A program made the position numbers and the translations under genes. The notes beneath the pieces are model-generated. The model was not told the origin of the DNA and ran no database searches. It was given only the letters and a program-made list of their open reading frames with translations. Shown piece after piece: positions 46,038-60,568 of a stretch of DNA of 64,000 nt; within the stretch, counting starts at the first letter, position 1; the number at the start of each line of letters is the position of its first letter. Source of the DNA: Perilla frutescens (Eukaryota; Streptophyta; Magnoliopsida; Lamiales; Lamiaceae); assembly GCA_026008535.1 (NCBI GenBank), contig BRKX01000018.1:44695588-44759587 (forward strand). Direction: 5' to 3'.

Positions 46038-49000
46038 CAGGGGCGGAACTACATGGGGGCTAGGGGGGGCTGTAGCCCCCCCCAACTATTTTTTTTTTTT
46101 TTTTTAACTATTAGTTTTATTTTTTTCAATGATAGCCCCCTTAGCAGTTGTTGGAGAAAAAGGCGAGGGGGCTAAGAGGAAGAAGAAGAAGGAGATGGAG
46201 ATGGGATGTGGCTGTGTGGAGTTGCAGTTGCAGTTGCAGGCTTGTAGCATCAAAGAAGAAGAAGATGAACGATGGTGGGTCATGGGATGGGAGTCATTAG
46301 TTAATAGTTAATATATTAATAATAGATAGATAGATAGGGTCTAGATGTCTGGTGGTCTAGGAACCTATAAATTTATGATGGAAATAATATCTATTGTCAA
46401 ATTAAAGTGTCAAACACTCAACCAAATTTAATAAAAGTGTTGTTTCAAAAACACACTTTAAAAAAAACGAAAGCACAATTTAATTGAATTAAAGAGCCAA
46501 GTTCTCAAACCTAAACCAATTACTTAAAAAAAATTGAGAGAACGACCGAGAGCCGAGAGGCGAGGAAGCTGTTTTCTTTCTCTCATTTTTCTTTTCAGTA
46601 GCAGTCTCGCATATAACAGAGGTAATTTTTTTAAAATTTACTTTTAAATACTAAATATTTTGTTATTTTTGAAATTATGTTTCATGATTTTTAGTCTTTT
46701 TCTTTGGTATTATTTGAGGTTAGTCGTTTAAAATTGTTAAGTTTCATGTTTATATAGTTATATTTGTAGATTATTAAATCAATTGTGGTGTGGGTCAGTG
46801 GGTATTTAGTTGAATTCAATTTATATGTATTTATTTTTAACTTGGAATGAAATTAGGGTTTAAGATTTGGGTTTGAATTAGGATCTTGGAGTAGTTGAAA
46901 TTGGGCAGTTAATTATTATGACTTATGAATTGAAACTGTGAATTATCATTAAATTTCATTATTTGAATCAATTTGTTTTGAATTTTTAATTTATGTAGAA
47001 TATGGAGCGATTTTTAAAAAGATATCGTAGTGGTCCATCTTCTTCATCTTCCAATGAACCCGATGCTAATGTTTCTGTGGAAAATCAATCTCGGATAGAA
47101 GTAGAATTGAACTTAAATGAGATTGTTAGTGATCCGGGATTACGAAAACCAATTGAGGAGTTTGATATTGCCATTCGAGATCAAGTACGTAGGGAGTATT
47201 TGACAAGGGGGCCTTGTCAACCAATGGATCATAAGTATCCGAAAATAATAGACGGCAAGCAGACAAGATGTTTTAGAAAGGATTGGTATACAGATTTTGT
47301 TTGGTTGGAGTATAGCATATCAAAAGATGCTGCCTTTTGTTTTTGGTGTTATCTTTTCAAACAAAAAAATAAAGGAGGTCGATATGCAGAGGATGCCTTT
47401 ATAAAATCGGGATTCAATAATTGGAAAAAAGCAATAGATAAATTTAAGGATCATGTTGGAGCTGTAAACAGTTGTCACAATAATGCTAGAATAAAGTTTG
47501 AGTCTTTTAAAGATCAAAGGCATAGTGTGGCAAATATGTTCCGTTCAAATAGTCATGAAATGGATATTGCTTATCGCACTCGTTTGACGGCTGTATTGGA
47601 TGTAACTCGTTTTCTTTTAAAGCAAGGATTGCCTTTTCGTGGACATGATGAGTCAGCCAGTTCTTTAAATAGAGGCAATTTTCTAGAATTGGTTGAATGG
47701 TATAGTCAACGAAATGAAAACATTTTCAAAGTTTTGGGTCAAAATGCTCCTGCAAATAATCAAATGACTTCCCCAAAAATTCAGAAAGAATTAGCACATG
47801 CATGTGCTTCCGAGATCACACTTGCCATAATCAATGATATTGGGGATAGAGTTTTTACTCTTTTGGTTGATGAGGCTCGGGATAGTTCAATGAAAGAGCA
47901 AATGGGAGTTGTTTTAAGATATGTTAACAAAGAAGGATATGTGATTGAGAGATTTCTTGCAATTGTGCATGTGACTGACACAAGGTCTCAATCCTTAAAA
48001 GATGCTATTGATGCTCTATTTTCACATCATAATCTATCATTATCCAAAATCAGAGGTCAAGGATATGACAGGGCTTCTAATATGCGGGGCGAGTTCAATG
48101 GGTTAAAATCTTTAATATTGCAAGAAAATCCTCATGCCATGTATGTTCATTGTTTCTCTCATCAACTTCAATTGATTGTTGTTGCTGTTGCTAAGGGAAT
48201 CAGAGGTGTGAAAGACCTTTTTAGCTATGTTTCCATGATTGTGAATACGGTAGGAGCATCATGTAAAAGGAAAGATGAGCTACGGCAGATAGAACATGAC
48301 AGGATAGTTAGTGAACTTGATAGTGGAGAAAGGCAAAGTGGAAGAGGAAGAAACCAAGAAACCAATTTGGTAAGGCCTGGAGATACTCGATGGGGTTCGC
48401 ATTACTTTACATTACTTCGACTATGTAAAATGTGGACTTCAGTGGAGCAAGTGTTGCAAAATGTACGAGATGATGCTACTTCTTCTGAAAACAGAATGAC
48501 TGCTGAAGGTTTGATTGAAAAAATGGATACTTATGAGTTTGTTTTTCTGTTGCACTTGATGAAATATATATTGGGAATCACACATGACTTGTCTCTTGCT
48601 TTGCAACAAAAGGATCAAAATATTATTCAAGCCATGTCATTGATCAAAAGTGTGAAATGTCAATTGCAAAGTTTTAGGGAAGATGGGTGGGAGATCATTT
48701 TGAAAGAAGTGAACAGATTTTGTGAAGTGAATAATATCTCTGTGATTGATATGGAAGATAGTATAACAAAGCGTGGTCATAAAAGATACGAAGGTCAAGT
48801 CATCACAAATTTACATTATTATCGGGTTGATATATTTTATCAGGTATTTTTAATAAATTTGAAGTATTTTGATTAATTTTGTTATGAAATAAATAAATTC
48901 TTCATTAATGTTATCATGATTTTAATCCCTGCAGGTTGTTGATCTAACTATACAAGAGATGAATAATCGATTTTCAGAGGTTAGTACAGAAGTACTAGGT

Positions 49001-49687
49001 TGCATATCATGTCTTGATCCAAGAAATTCTTTTGCTCAATTCAACATTGATCGACTGACGAGACTTGCTGATTTATATCCTGAGGACTTCTCACAAAGTG
49101 ATTGTTTATATCTTCCTCAACAACTTAGCAATTTCATTGCTAATGTTCGGTATGATTCTCAATTTTCTACAATTACCAATTTGGGAAGTCTTGCTCGGGA
49201 AATGGTTAGAACTGGTAAACATACAGTTTTTCCATTAGTTTATCGTATGATTGAGTTGGCATTAGTTTTACCTGTTGCTACTGCTTCTGTTGAAAGAGCT
49301 TTTTCTGCAATGAAAATTATCAAGACTGATTTGCGTAATCGAATGGGAGATGAGTGGATGAATGATAGTCTGGTTGTTTACATTGAGAATGATATTTTTT
49401 CAAGAATTGGTAATGAGCAGATATTGCAGCGCTTCCAATCGATGGACACACGCAGATATCAGTTGCCACCACTTTCTCAAACGACCACATCTATTACATC
49501 ACCAAGTGTCAATTTTTAGATTAGTTTTAGTGTATGAAATATTTAAACATTTGTATTGATATTAAAATTGTGTTTTTTCATGTCATAATGCTTTGTAATT
49601 AAGTATATAATTATTTGACCGTGTGAAAAAAATATATACAATAAGTATAATAGCCCCCCTAGAAAAAAAATCCTGGTTCCGCCACTG
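46038..49687 (+). mobile_element. Complete hAT transposon (unit 3)
   Basis: GTCATAAC at 46030-46037 and 49688-49695; otherwise as unit 2. Confidence 0.95.
47002..49519 (+). CDS. hAT transposase, 808 aa (unit 3)
   Basis: Exon 1 47002-48843, exon 2 48935-49519; identical, uninterrupted protein. Confidence 0.92.
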
Positions 49688-50306
49688 GTCATAACTCATT
49701 TAATTCTGATTAATGAAAAAGTTGTGAAATTTGATTATTTTAACACATTAAAAATTAAAATGTCATCACTACGTACCTATACTCCATCATGGAAAGCTAG
49801 ATGGAACGAACTTAATTAGGAAAAACACCCATCAATACATCTACGAATTATGGGCAAGCATGAGGGCGATCAATTTTGAACTTACATCGTCTCATTGTGT
49901 TATTTTCTAACTTTTTCTTCTTTATTTCATAAGTGTTTGACATGGACTAGCGCCGGTGTTCCCAAAGTAATTATTTTTCACTATGGTTAAAAAACACTAG
50001 ATATAGAAATATCAATTCTTATTCATTTACTCCAATTACCATCTGCAAAATTTCAAATTTTTCTAAAATGAACGTTAGGAATTAGGATAACCTCCCCCAC
50101 CCAAAAAAAAACCAAATAAAATCATGTATTCCACTTTTTCTGTGCCATTTGGTATCTCATTTGGATTTTTATTAAATTTTCATCCATTTTTTATGTCTAT
50201 TGCGCTTTGACCTCTAATGGTGCATAAGATGTACACACTAGAACCAACATAATCAAATAATCCTTAGTCTAGGAATGTTGTTGGGAAATTATTAGGAAAA
50301 ACTATT

Positions 50307-50784
50307 AGCTCGTGGAGCCGAGATTCCCCCAACTATAGCAGAATGCTGAGGCGGGCTCGGCCGCCGTGAATGAGGAGGGCATTCTTCGGGCCTTCCTATT
50401 GTATCAAAGGGAGTCCGACACCAGGAACATATCCAATGTGGAGGCATACCCGCGCTGGTTGGTGGGGCTGTTCAACAACGTTCGTGCTTATCTGCAGTCG
50501 CCTTCAGTGTAGATCATTCAAGTGAGTAGTTGTAGTAGTAGTAGTGTATCTTCAATTCTTCATAATTAATTGTTAATTAAATATTTGTGCAAGTGGCCTT
50601 GGCGTCACGCTTCAATGTTAATTTTACGGAAAGAATAAGAGAAGTGCAGTTGCAGACAGAGCTTCCCATTGTGACATGTGTTGATGCCGGCGGACTCCCG
50701 CTCAATACTGATAATGTGCATCTCACTACTGCATCGCAGGTCAAGCTCGGAACGATGCTTGCTGACGCTTTCCTTCAAGATTAA
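50307..50784 (+). pseudogene. Truncated second esterase copy (unit 3)
   Basis: Same lesions as 8580-9057. Confidence 0.88.
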
Positions 50785-50851
50785 ATTTAATTATCTTAAT
50801 TTATTAACTATAATAATATTGTATATATGTAGGACTGTAGGAGTCACAAAC

Positions 50852-53092
50852 TGTTGAAGTGTTCATATTTCAGCTCAAGCAATGCATGCACATGCAGATA
50901 TTTTTCCACGTTAGCATGGGTTGCATGGATAATAATTTTCTTTTCACGGTGCAGGACCACATTGCAGGATCCGTCTCACACAGCTTGGGTTAATCTCGAT
51001 CATCCAAATAAGCACCCAAGGAACGTGTAGCCTCACCGTTGGATTCTGGAAGATATTTTTAGTTAGATATTTTCCCGCTTTTGCTGCTCTCTCTATGATT
51101 AGTATAAATAAGAAACAAACACAGTTCTATTGTAATTTTTGTGATTTTGAGTGATCAAGGATTGTGATCAATTACACCAATTTGTATTAAGTGTTTTTTC
51201 AATAAATAAAATAATGATACTTTCCTTCCATTTCTTTTCAATTTCTTCATGGTACCAAAGCCAATATCTTCAGAATCGGTATTGATTTATTGATTGAAGT
51301 TGATTCACCGATTGTGAATCCATTTTTTTTCTGAGTGATTTCACCTATTAAATTGAGTGAGTAAACTCTGTCGTCTTGGTGTTTGACAGAATGCTAAAGC
51401 AAAATCAAAGGATGCCATGGAACAAACTTGTTCTCAAAGAAAGAAGATTTCATGTAGCAAATGATAAGGATGAAGAACAGGCTGGTAGCAGCCATAGATC
51501 GAATGTTCAGATGGCAAATGATGCAAATTGTGATCATTATGCTGCTCGTGATGATTATCACATGGAGATGACTGCTTATCGTGCTCAAAGCAATGATGTT
51601 TTACATCTACATGTGAATGACCATCCAGGTATGGTCCTCACTACGGATCTTCTTACAGAAAAAAAAAAAACTTTCATAGCTGGTCTAGGGAAATTAAATG
51701 TGGATTAGCTGCAAAGAATAAACTTGACTTTGTTGATGGTAGCTTATTAGAACCGCATATATCAACTTCCTAGAGAATTGGCTACTTATGCACAAGGAAC
51801 ATAATCTTTTTTGTTGTATTATCATAATCTGCAAAGCTTATGGGATGACATAAACCTTCTAGTTCCTTGTCATGTATGTTCTTGTGGAGCAGTAGAGATA
51901 AATAAGAGAAATGAAGAGAATGAACGGTTAATGCAGTTTCTGATGGGTTTGAACGATTCCTATGAAGTAATTCGAAACCAGATTCTGATACTTGATCCTC
52001 TTCCTTCTGTGAGCAATGCCTATGCTATGGTATTACAGGTAGAAGAGCAAAAGGTTGTTTCTACCTGTTATGCAGATGTAAATGATCAAAATGCATTATA
52101 TACAAATCAAAGGAATAATGGAAAAAAGATATGAGGGTTATAGGAGGAAACTTAGCAAGGAGGAGAAATAGAAGTTAAAATATAGCCATTGTGGTGGCAA
52201 TGGGTATGAAAAGAGTGACTGTTTTGAGTTGGTGGGAATCCCAGACTGGTACAAGCAATTTAAAAATGAGAAAAGAAGGAATAATAGAGCCAATTGTGTT
52301 GATAATGAAGATGCTCTAAGCCATAGGGATGGTGTTTCAAGCCAGTTAGGGGAGCCGCATCCAGATGTGAATAAGCTCATCCAAGAAGAAGTAAGCAAGT
52401 ATCTTAGAAACTATTTTAAGAATGCTAATGCAGGAGTTGGAAATTCAACAAATGCTGCAGCAAATCTAGTTGATGCAGGTGATATCACTCAAGATGATTC
52501 CAATATGAGTTACTATGCCTTTGGCCTTTCACAAGATACTCAACAGACAGAGTGGATTGTTGATTCTAGTGCAAGTATACATATGTGCTGCAACTCTGCC
52601 CTTATGCACAACATGAGGAAGCTTTCAGAACCACAGAAGATTTTCCTGCCCGATGGATCTAATTTGTTGGCAGATTATTGTGGAGAGGTTCAGTTGAATG
52701 ATGATATTGTGCTACAAAATGTCTTGTATGCACCAACATTCACTCACAACTTGATTTCAGTTGGACAGATGGCCAAAGACATTCAAGGAAAGGTGTTATT
52801 TCTACCTTCTCATTGCTTGACACAGAATCAAGCCAATGATCATATCCTGGGTATAGGGAAATTGAAAGACAGATTACATGTTTTCAAACATGTTGATTCA
52901 GAAAAGTTCTGTACTACACAGTGCAATAATGATATGTCTCTTCAACAATGGCATGAGTATTTAGGTCATCCTTCAGCTGGGAGTATGAGGCATGTGCCTC
53001 ACCTCAAGAGATATTTCACAGATGCTGGTTTTAATGAATTTCATAGTTGTGAAATCTGTTATAGGGCTAAACAAAAAAGACAACCCTTTCCC
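50852..53092 (+). mobile_element. Decayed copia element (unit 3)
   Basis: Same remnant and lesions; Gln codon at the position that is Arg in unit 2. Confidence 0.85.
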
Positions 53093-54884
53093 TCAGATTT
53101 CATTTTTTTATCTTTTTATATTTTGATCCAATTTCTACGCAAATTGATTTCTCTTTCTTTCTCCTTATTTTTCACTTATCGTTTCTTTTCTCTCACCGCT
53201 TTCTTCATTTTTTTTTGCTCCTTAGGTTCATCATTTTTCTGATATCGATATACGGCATGTTTTTTTTTCCTCCTTAGTTTCATCGCTTTCATGATATCGA
53301 TCAACGGCATGTTGACGGAATCATTTTTTTTTTGTAACTTTTCTGTGGTGCCCAACAATTTTTTTTATCGTTCTTACCTTTGTTGGTTCTATCCTTCTCC
53401 TGTGCCATGATGTTGTCAATTTTTTTTCCTATTGGAACAACCGCCTCATCCTACATAAATCAAAGATGTTTCATGAATCGGTGATGGCAGCGCATTTAGA
53501 GAGACAAATTTTTTCCGTATTTTTTTAGTTTTTTCATGAATTTCATGAATGCGTGTTTCCCAAGATTTTCTAATTTGATGTTGTAGATTAATGTTGAGCG
53601 ATGTTACGAGTTATTAGCAAAAAGTGGATTATTTGTTTGGATTATGAGAGCAGTGAGACAACTCATGCTTGGGATTTTTATATTACATGTAACTATATTT
53701 TTGTTTTTTTCATTTTTTCCTTTGAAGAAATTAATGATACACTGATGTTTGAATGTGAGGAATTATTTGTTTGCAATGAAAATTCGAAAATAAGTACATC
53801 ATTAGTCTCATTAATGTTGATAACTATATTTTCTTACATTTGATATATTTTGTTGATCTACATAAAAAAACAAATGACCACATGCTTGGAGCGCAATGTT
53901 AAGAATTTGGCAGAAAGTAGATTATTTGTTAGGAGAGCAGTGAAACAATACATCATACATATATGGTTGGGAATTTTCATATTCAAAATTTGAAGCAAAT
54001 TTGTGGGAATGAAGTGAAGGCTGATCAGTTTGAAAGATGATCACATTTGAATTGATAGGATTAAAAACGACTTACAACACTCTCCCCTCTTTAGAATGGT
54101 GAATTATCAAGCGGGGCGTGACAGTTTTAAAAATTATATAGATATAACGTATCTGATTACTGAAAGAAATTTCATATTTCGTTTATGAGTCAGTATCTCG
54201 CTTGTATAGTAAGTCGGGTTTCGAATAAGGTTTGAATCCAACTTTGATGCAATATCTTTGATATATAGCAGCGTTTTGAATCCAACTTATCTAGTTAAAA
54301 TGTTAGGCGAAGGCTATTGTAATAGATTAACATGCTTGAGGAGTATTATAATCGTAATGTTGCAGATTTCTAGTTGATATCATAATTGCAAAAATTCACT
54401 ACACAAGAAAAACTTCAAACAACAAATACTGATACAGATCAAGAATACCACCGAACCAAACCCATTCTTCCACCCATCAGGCGCCACCCTTTTTCATGAA
54501 AGAACTAAAGAAATACGAAAAAAACTTGCGTCTTATAGTTGCGCTGTCACCAATTCATGCAATATCTTTGATTTATGTGGGTTGCAGCAGCCGCTCCAGA
54601 TTCTAATAGAAAAAAAATTTGACAACTTCACGGCACAGGAGAAGAAAAGAACCGACAAAGACAGTAATGATAACAAAAATTGTTGGGCACCGCAGAAAAA
54701 TTACAAAAAAAAAACATGTCGTTGATCGATATCAGAAAAACGATGAATCTAAAGAGGAAAAATATGAGGAATAAAGCGGTGAGAGAAAAGAAACGATCGG
54801 TGAAAAAATAAGGAGAAAGAAAGAGAAATCAATTTGCGTAAAAATTGGATCAAAATATTAAAAGAGAAAAAAATTGAAATCTGA
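53093..54884. mobile_element. Mutator-like element with long inverted ends (unit 3)
   Basis: As 11366-13157, with the private A at 53901 and the T at 54576 shared with unit 2. Confidence 0.65.
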
Positions 54885-55055
54885 CCTGGATTTAGTCGCT
54901 CACAAGGGCGCTCAAGAGGAGCGCTCAGCATATCAAAACTGTGTGTGTGTGTGTGTGTGTGTGTATATTTTCACACGTTCCCATATATGTATATATAATA
55001 TAGTTCATGCGCACAACACACACATACATATATATGCATACTATATATATATATA

Positions 55056-55302
55056 GGATTTGGTTCAAATGAGAACGGTGCTTCATGTAGGAACGTGAGA
55101 ACGGGCTTGTTTAGTGTAATTTTAGTGCTTTTCTTACTGTATTTTGATGCAATTTTTAATTTTTTTTTTACTGCTTTTCTTATTGTATTTTAGTGCTAGA
55201 TGATTTAGCACCAAAATAAAATAAAAAAAGCACTGAAATTACACTAAACAAGCCCGTTCTCACGTTCTCACATGAAGCACTGTTCTTATTATAACCAACC
55301 CC
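55056..55302. mobile_element. Foldback MITE, 247 bp (unit 3)
   Basis: Same as 13335-13581 with shorter TA flanks. Confidence 0.75.
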
Positions 55303-55528
55303 ATATATATATATATATACTTAATCACACACGCATACACATTCACGTAAATAGATGTTTTATAATTATGCATGGCATGCATATATATACTTATATATAT
55401 GTGTATGTATAGATATAAATTGTCTAGCATTATGTTATTTTTTAAATTATTAAAGTATTATGTTAATTAATTATTATTATATTAGGCGGCGCGCGGATAT
55501 ATTTAATACTTTCAAGTTCAAGTAAAGG

Positions 55529-57216
55529 TGTGATATTCTCCCGGAGAATATATGATCAAAATATTCGTTTATCCTTATTATGCATTTTATGCAGTTTATA
55601 TGTGGAAATTATATGTTCGGCCTACGGGCTTGATACGATCTAAACAATTAATCTAGGACAAATCTAGAGACGTAGCGGAAGACTTCTAAGAATTGAAACA
55701 CGTTAACTAATGAAGGGCTTCAATCCGACTCAACAAAAACAGCTAAAAATACGATTAATCTAGACAACTAGAATACCTAGACAATGATACGAACTATGTA
55801 ACACAATACCAAGGTAGGAAGGGATGGAAATCGGCGTATAGGGGCTATAATTTTAGGTGAAAGCCGTGTGTGACGATAATGAAGAAAGGCTTGGGTAGGT
55901 AGGATATGTTAAGGATCAAATGAACTTACGGATTGGATGGGACGAGGTAGGACTCGAACTCGAACTCATGGAATTGGTTGAGGCATGCGATGAGGGGCTG
56001 AATGGATGTCGTCGATATGGTGGTGGACGGATGAAGATATTGTGGCGAATCACAACCCGATAATCTCATTGAATCTCAAACGTATCCAAGGTTGAAATCT
56101 CCAAGTTGATCTTCGATTAGCTAATACCGGTTAATCCCTCAAGTGGATTAAGCAATACCCTTGAGTAAGACTTAGATGTGCTAATTCTAAAAATGATAAT
56201 TTTCTTGATGGAAAACAATCAAAAGAATATAAAAATTTGAGACACAATTGGATGCAAAAGCAAAATAACTTCAATAATGTCTAAAGTAACAATGTATCAT
56301 GAAGCACCTATTTATAAGTCTCATAGGGCCGAAAATACTAGTCTATATGGCCGAAAATTGATGCTCCAAAAAGAGATCCAACTAGACTAGGAAATTACCT
56401 AAACTAGAGTTCTATTTAAGGTAGAATTTGACTTAATTAAAACTTTAGTCAACAACTATAACTATGACCGAAAATTACCCAAATAAATCAAATAAAATAT
56501 GATCCAACTATAGTCTAAATTAAATAAAAATAACATTATAGTCTAAATAAAATCAACCCCTTAATTAAACAATTAGGGCTGAAAATCTGATCCACATGCA
56601 CACACGATCACATCGACTTCTTCAACACATGCACACGTGCACTTCAACTCTTCAAGTTTAATTTTCCATGGTGTGATCTTGATCTTCAATAGTTAAGAAA
56701 TTAACTATCTTGGAGCTGCCTTTCTCGACTTCTTCATCTCCAACATCGAGCTTTCTTCGAATTGTCACTTGCAAGTATGCTTGAAGCTTATTAGCTCTTG
56801 ATCGAGTAATTGGTCCTTGAAATTGCAACTCCGGATCTTGATCTTTATTGTTGATAATGGCTTCATCAGGGCTGCAAGAAAAATTATTCAACCTACGGGT
56901 TGCATGTTCGGCCGACGGGCTGCAGGAAAAGTTACTCAACCTACGGGTTGCATGTTCGGCCTAAGGGCTGCAGAAAAATGATACTTTATATGCTATGTAT
57001 TTATTGTTCATATTATATATAATCTGGATAAATGCAGTAATCCCACTGAGTTAATAGCACTCACCCCAAAGTTATTATATTTTCAGGTTTATGAAGTTCG
57101 GGCGATGACGTGGAGATGGAGCGATGGTCAAGATTAATTAAATATTATTTTATTTTAAATAGCACTTCTGCTGTATAAATAAAATATTTATATTTATGAA
57201 ATTTTGGGACGTCACA
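55529..57216 (+). mobile_element. Gypsy-type LTR with nested LTR (unit 3)
   Basis: TGTGA...TCACA ends; primer-binding site from 57219. Confidence 0.75.
55631..56868 (-). mobile_element. Nested 1,238-bp solo LTR (unit 3)
   Basis: GGGCT duplicates at 55626-55630 and 56869-56873; reverse-strand frame ends at 56658. Confidence 0.85.
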
Positions 57217-57513
57217 GTTGGTATCAGAGTGGGTCTACGTTTCTGTAGACTTGCCAAAAAAATTGATTTATAAAAAAAAACCCATCATTTCATCTGCCGC
57301 ATCGCGCCGAGAAAAGAGGTAAAAAAAAAGTTCGAGTTCTGCCAATGTTTATGGAATTATGAAATGTTTACGTATATTTTTTTAAGTCCTCATAATTAAC
57401 TATAAGATTTTATGTTTAGATGTCTGGTTGAAAATTAGTACACAGGGTAAGGACTGGGAAATTAGTAATAGTCGGTTGGGTTGCCTAATTTCTAAATACA
57501 TAATAATTTTTTA

Positions 57514-57773
57514 CTTCATCCATTTCGTTTTGTTTGTTATTTTAGAATTTTATTCTAAAATTAACCGTTAATTTTTGGACTAATATATATCTCCCTTTTA
57601 TATTACATAAAATTCTATTCATTTATATTTTCCTAAAAAGTTGAAAAAAATTTCTCTCTCCATATATTTGTATGGTTGAATTTGAGAAAGAGGGTGTCAA
57701 AATATATAAAATAACAAATATTTTGACATAAAAGAAAAAATCTAAAATAACAAACAAAACGAAACGGAGGGAG
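57514..57773. mobile_element. Stowaway-like MITE (unit 3)
   Basis: Same 260-bp element flanked by TA. Confidence 0.88.
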
Positions 57774-58942
57774 TATTTGAGTTGCCGATTTCGTAACTTT
57801 ATGTTGCACCTAATCTGCATGCGCTTTGTCTAACTTTTACGTGCTTTAATAATTTATATTTTTATCAAATATTTGAGTAAATATTTATTAATATAAGGTT
57901 AGAAACTTGGTCTCTAAAAGAATATTGTTGGCCATAAAATAATACCGATGTGATTTATAAAACTTATCGGGAAATTCCAGGACTCCCGCATGGGCACGGG
58001 CCCCGAATTTTGTATTTTTTTATTATTATTATTTTGTAAATTATATTCTAACGACATAAATGATGATATTAGTAGATGTTTGTTAGGTTGATCACCTTTT
58101 TTTTCTTGTTATGTAAATGATATTGGTATGTTTTTTAACATTATTATGTGGAAAAAAAAACCACAACATTATTGTTTATGTAGTAAGAGATGAAACAAAA
58201 CTGGAATTAAAATAATTAATATCTATTTATGGAGTAAGATATGTTCCCAAAATATTCTAAAAAATAAAATATAAAAACCGGGCACTATCGACTTTTCCAA
58301 ATTATCACGGCCCTTATAAAATATGTTTGGGCCTTACATTCCATAGATTGGACTTTCAGAAGTGGTACTGGGCTTTTTAATGAATCGGGTCGGCCCTATT
58401 TTTCCATGAAAATTTAGCGGTGTTCTTTGACGGTCTTCTTTTCATTCTTGAAAATTTAAGAATAGTGTCAAGTCTTACTCTTTCTCCATGTCTTGTGGTA
58501 GTCTTCCTTGATTCCCAGGTACTTGTTTTTATTCTTTTCTTTTCTTCTTTTTTTTTTACAAATACAAATATGTACAAAAACTACATATTACAGATTATAT
58601 ATATATATAGACAAGAGTTCAAATGAGAACCAAAATCATATGTAGGAAATAGGAACTGATCCAAACCATCGGTTTAGTTATTTTGGACGTTCCAGATGCA
58701 TCTTAAAAAATGGGGGCTAATTTGTAATTATTTTTTAATTGCTTTAAAACAAGGGTACAATAGTAATTCAAATTAACATTCCATATCAAATCACATCTTT
58801 TATGGAACGGTATATCTTGATGCAATATATTTTTTTTTTTACCTTTATTCTTATCTGTATTTCCATCGGTTCTTTTGATATTTATATTCATGTATCACAT
58901 CTGCTTACAAGAAAAAAAAAATCAAAACGCAACCACCAAAAT

Positions 58943-59164
58943 CTAATAGTGATGTTCATGCTCAATCGTGGGCACAATTCTTGTCCCAAAACTAGTAAGA
59001 GCTCTAACATGGTCGACCATGGAAACCTGCAACGCTTCCTCCTCATAAGCCATTCTCTCTATCTCCTCCATCCTCACCTTCTTCTTCGCGTTCACGATCA
59101 ACGCCATCGTCAGCAAACTCAGCATAAACGCCCTCAACGCCGCTCCGATCACAAAATTATTCAT
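58943..59164 (-). CDS. Hypothetical small membrane protein, 73 aa (unit 3)
   Basis: Identical protein to 17220-17441. Confidence 0.4.
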   Translation of the reverse strand: MNNFVIGAALRAFMLSLLTMALIVNAKKKVRMEEIERMAYEEEALQVSMVDHVRALTSFGTRIVPTIEHEHHY

Positions 59165-59651
59165 ATCGTTTGAATTTTTTTGATCATCTATTTGGATTAC
59201 CAGTTGTTGTATCACAAGGGAAAATTTTAGATTGTACCTAGCTACCAAATTCTCGATCTGTTCTTTCAAGCTTTCTCAGTTTCGTTTATTGGCTCTGATG
59301 GAAGATCTAGGTGTTGTTTACAACACTATTGTTTATGGGAACACTATTGTTTATGGTTGTTCATGTACGACTTCATGAACACGGAATGTGAATACTATTG
59401 TTTATAGGTGTTTACAATACTATTGTTTGTGGTTTTTTTTATCTATATTCGTTATGTTTTGTCAAAAGGTTTTTTTTATTAAATGATATGTTAAATGGTA
59501 GCAAAACTTTACGGTGTAGTTAGCATTATTCAATAAGATTGTTAGCATATATCATATGTAATATATAATAGCATAATTATGCCTTTCTACTAGATTCGTC
59601 GTTGAATTACGTTATTGGTAGAATATTTTTTGTTTAATCAAATTACATGAT

Positions 59652-59933
59652 TTGTATTACATGCAAATGACAAGTATGAATGTTGATTCCTTATTCAGTG
59701 TTGTTGGACATTACATACCAGATTGCAATACAGATCTAAAGTTATTTATTGGTCAAAATTTAAAACTCTTGAAGAGGGTATTGAATTTTATATTGTTTAT
59801 GCTAAAGCCAGTTATTTTAATATTTGACTTGGGACGACTAGAAAGTATGATCACGATGTTATTCATTAGAGGTACATGTATTGCAATCGTGAGGGTGAAA
59901 AATTCAATTCCAGATGTTTGCTAGTTACAGGTA
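59652..59933 (+). pseudogene. FAR1-type domain fragment (unit 3)
   Basis: Same missing base and stops as 17929-18210. Confidence 0.7.
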
Positions 59934-60101
59934 AACAATTTACAAACATAAACACAAAACTTCGCTACTTTCAATAAAATCATTTGCTATTTGACAGTTA
60001 AATTTTTATTATTTACAACACATATGTTTGCTAATTACATATAAACAATTTTCTAACAAACACACAAAAATTCGGTAAGTGGAGAGGCCCAAACCCATCA
60101 G

Positions 60102-60568
60102 GGTTGGGAGACATAATACACGTCTCCCTCAGTGTAAATAGAGGGAGGATGAGTGTATTTGATGACATACGATCAGCCCCTCTCTGTCACACTTAATTCC
60201 CTAGGTTATCCATACAGTTTAGTAGTTTGTAGCCCACTCTACATCTAAACAGGTATCGGGAATACAGTAGAAGATCGAGAAGTGTCACTACAGCCCCCTT
60301 AGGCGTCGATTACAGTAAGGAATAGCATGAGCTCGGCGTGTCTTCTACAGCAATGAGATTAGACCTTTAATCTCGTCGTCAACCCTACAATCTATGTAAG
60401 TTGGTACATCGATTTAATTTTATTGCGCTGCGTTAATTCGATGTTCTTGCATAGTATGTTTAACATGGTTATTTGCATCACACATAAAATCATGATTTGC
60501 ATACGCACATTAGAATTATAGATTATCCGATTAGATCATGTGGGGCGTAATTCGATAAAACCCCAACA
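60102..60568 (+). mobile_element. Copia-like LTR end, primer-binding site follows (unit 3)
   Basis: As 18379-18845; primer-binding site from 60571; G at 60540 shared with unit 2. Confidence 0.6.
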
